Positions 33,056-33,273 of a DNA stretch of 33,273 nucleotides are shown piece after piece. Under the pieces are notes generated by a model. The model was not told the DNA's origin. It made no database searches and saw only the letters and a program-made list of their open reading frames with translations. Positions within the stretch are counted from its first letter, which is position 1. The number at the start of each line of letters is the position of its first letter. The translations under genes and the position numbers were made by a program. The DNA lies in the NCBI GenBank assembly GCA_004173355.1, contig SEAD01000043.1, forward strand, positions 1 through 33,273. The letters run 5' to 3'. Source of the DNA: Chitinophagaceae bacterium (GTDB lineage Bacteria; Bacteroidota; Bacteroidia; Chitinophagales; Chitinophagaceae).

Positions 33056-33083
33056 AAAAGCCCCGCACGAAAGTTTGCGGGGC
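33056..33083 (-). terminator. Rho-independent terminator of the YqgE-like gene
   Basis: GCCCCGCA (33060-33067) and TGCGGGGC (33076-33083) form a perfect 8-bp stem with an 8-nt loop. On the minus strand it is followed by TTTT, placing it about 20 bp beyond the stop of the YqgE/AlgH gene. Confidence 0.85.
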
Positions 33084-33103
33084 CGGATTTATATAGTCCT
33101 GGG

Positions 33104-33273
33104 TCAATGTGCCAGTGATTCCCAGGCGCCATTCATATCCCAGTCAAACGGGTTCACGCTGTCATCGTCCACCACCAGCCAGCTGCCCTCTGTAATTTCC
33201 ACTTCCAGTTCACCCGGATCCCAGCCGCAGTACCCAACGAAAAGTTTAAATTCCCCTTCGGGCAGGTTCTTGT
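33104..33273 (-). CDS. YqgE/AlgH family protein (C-terminal fragment, cut by the window edge)
   Basis: Reading the minus strand from the window end to the TGA at 33104-33106 gives 56 codons. They contain FKLFVGYCGWDPGELEVEI, then GSWLVVDDDSVNPFDWD and WESLAH. The GYxGWxPGxLExE motif followed by a Trp-containing strand is the hallmark of YqgE/AlgH (DUF179), normally about 185 residues, so roughly two thirds is missing. The function of the family is poorly known. A strong terminator lies just downstream, separating it from katG. Confidence 0.85.
   Translation of the reverse strand, partial: KNLPEGEFKLFVGYCGWDPGELEVEITEGSWLVVDDDSVNPFDWDMNGAWESLAH

Overview
The window looks like part of a chromosome of a Bacteroidota bacterium, most likely Chitinophagaceae or a close relative. 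The signs are lipoproteins with LxxC lipoboxes, paired CRTAC1/ASPIC-UnbV surface proteins, DUF4256, DUF486, a lipocalin-like lipoprotein, Bacteroidota-type promoters (TTTG, about 18-20 nt, TAnnTTTG) and few Shine-Dalgarno sequences. All assignments come from reading the sequence and remembered family motifs; no database search was run. I see no rRNA, tRNA, CRISPR array, insertion sequence, phage gene or origin.

Layout. (1) 1-5059 (+): two overlapping, paralogous FG-GAP/VCBS + ASPIC/UnbV proteins, the first truncated by the window edge. (2) 16575-5053 (-): a tightly packed ten-gene run with gaps of 5-22 bp. In transcription order it holds a GntR regulator with a LacI-type sensor, a cupin glucose-6-phosphate isomerase, a ROK kinase, a long class I mannose-6-phosphate isomerase, a small mannose-6-phosphate isomerase-like cupin, an MFS sugar porter, a secreted (alpha/alpha)6 glycosidase with a malectin-like region, a Tat-exported glycosylasparaginase, CutC, and a membrane-anchored SRPBCC/GyrI-like protein. 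A divergent GH30 lipoprotein gene (16828-18255) lies across a 252-bp intergenic region that holds a near-ideal GntR operator. (3) 18582-22616 (+): a small protein, an AraC regulator, a YceI protein, an MhqO-type dioxygenase and MhqD-type hydrolase, then a small unknown protein and a DUF486 membrane protein. (4) 22703-27772: a secreted peroxiredoxin-like protein, a BNR-propeller protein, a lipoprotein with three tandem domains, a secreted Xaa-Pro aminopeptidase and a small acidic protein. (5) 28164-30579: a lipocalin-like lipoprotein, then an ArsR-SRPBCC-DoxX-DUF4256 operon with a clear promoter and operator. (6) 30646-33273 (-): KatG and the C-terminal end of a YqgE/AlgH protein.

How the genes work together (inference). 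The ten-gene operon reads as a regulated system that trims mannose/glucose-containing glycans, probably including Asn-linked ones, outside the cytoplasm. Free hexose would enter through the MFS porter, be phosphorylated by the ROK kinase, and be channelled to fructose-6-phosphate by cupin-type isomerases. CutC sits inside this operon, which suggests a carbohydrate-linked role rather than copper handling. The AraC/YceI/MhqO/MhqD genes resemble a quinone or electrophile detoxification set, and KatG and the peroxiredoxin-like protein add peroxide defence. The ten-gene glycan operon with CutC, the unassigned glycosidase and the unusual isomerase and kinase is the best candidate here for something not yet described.
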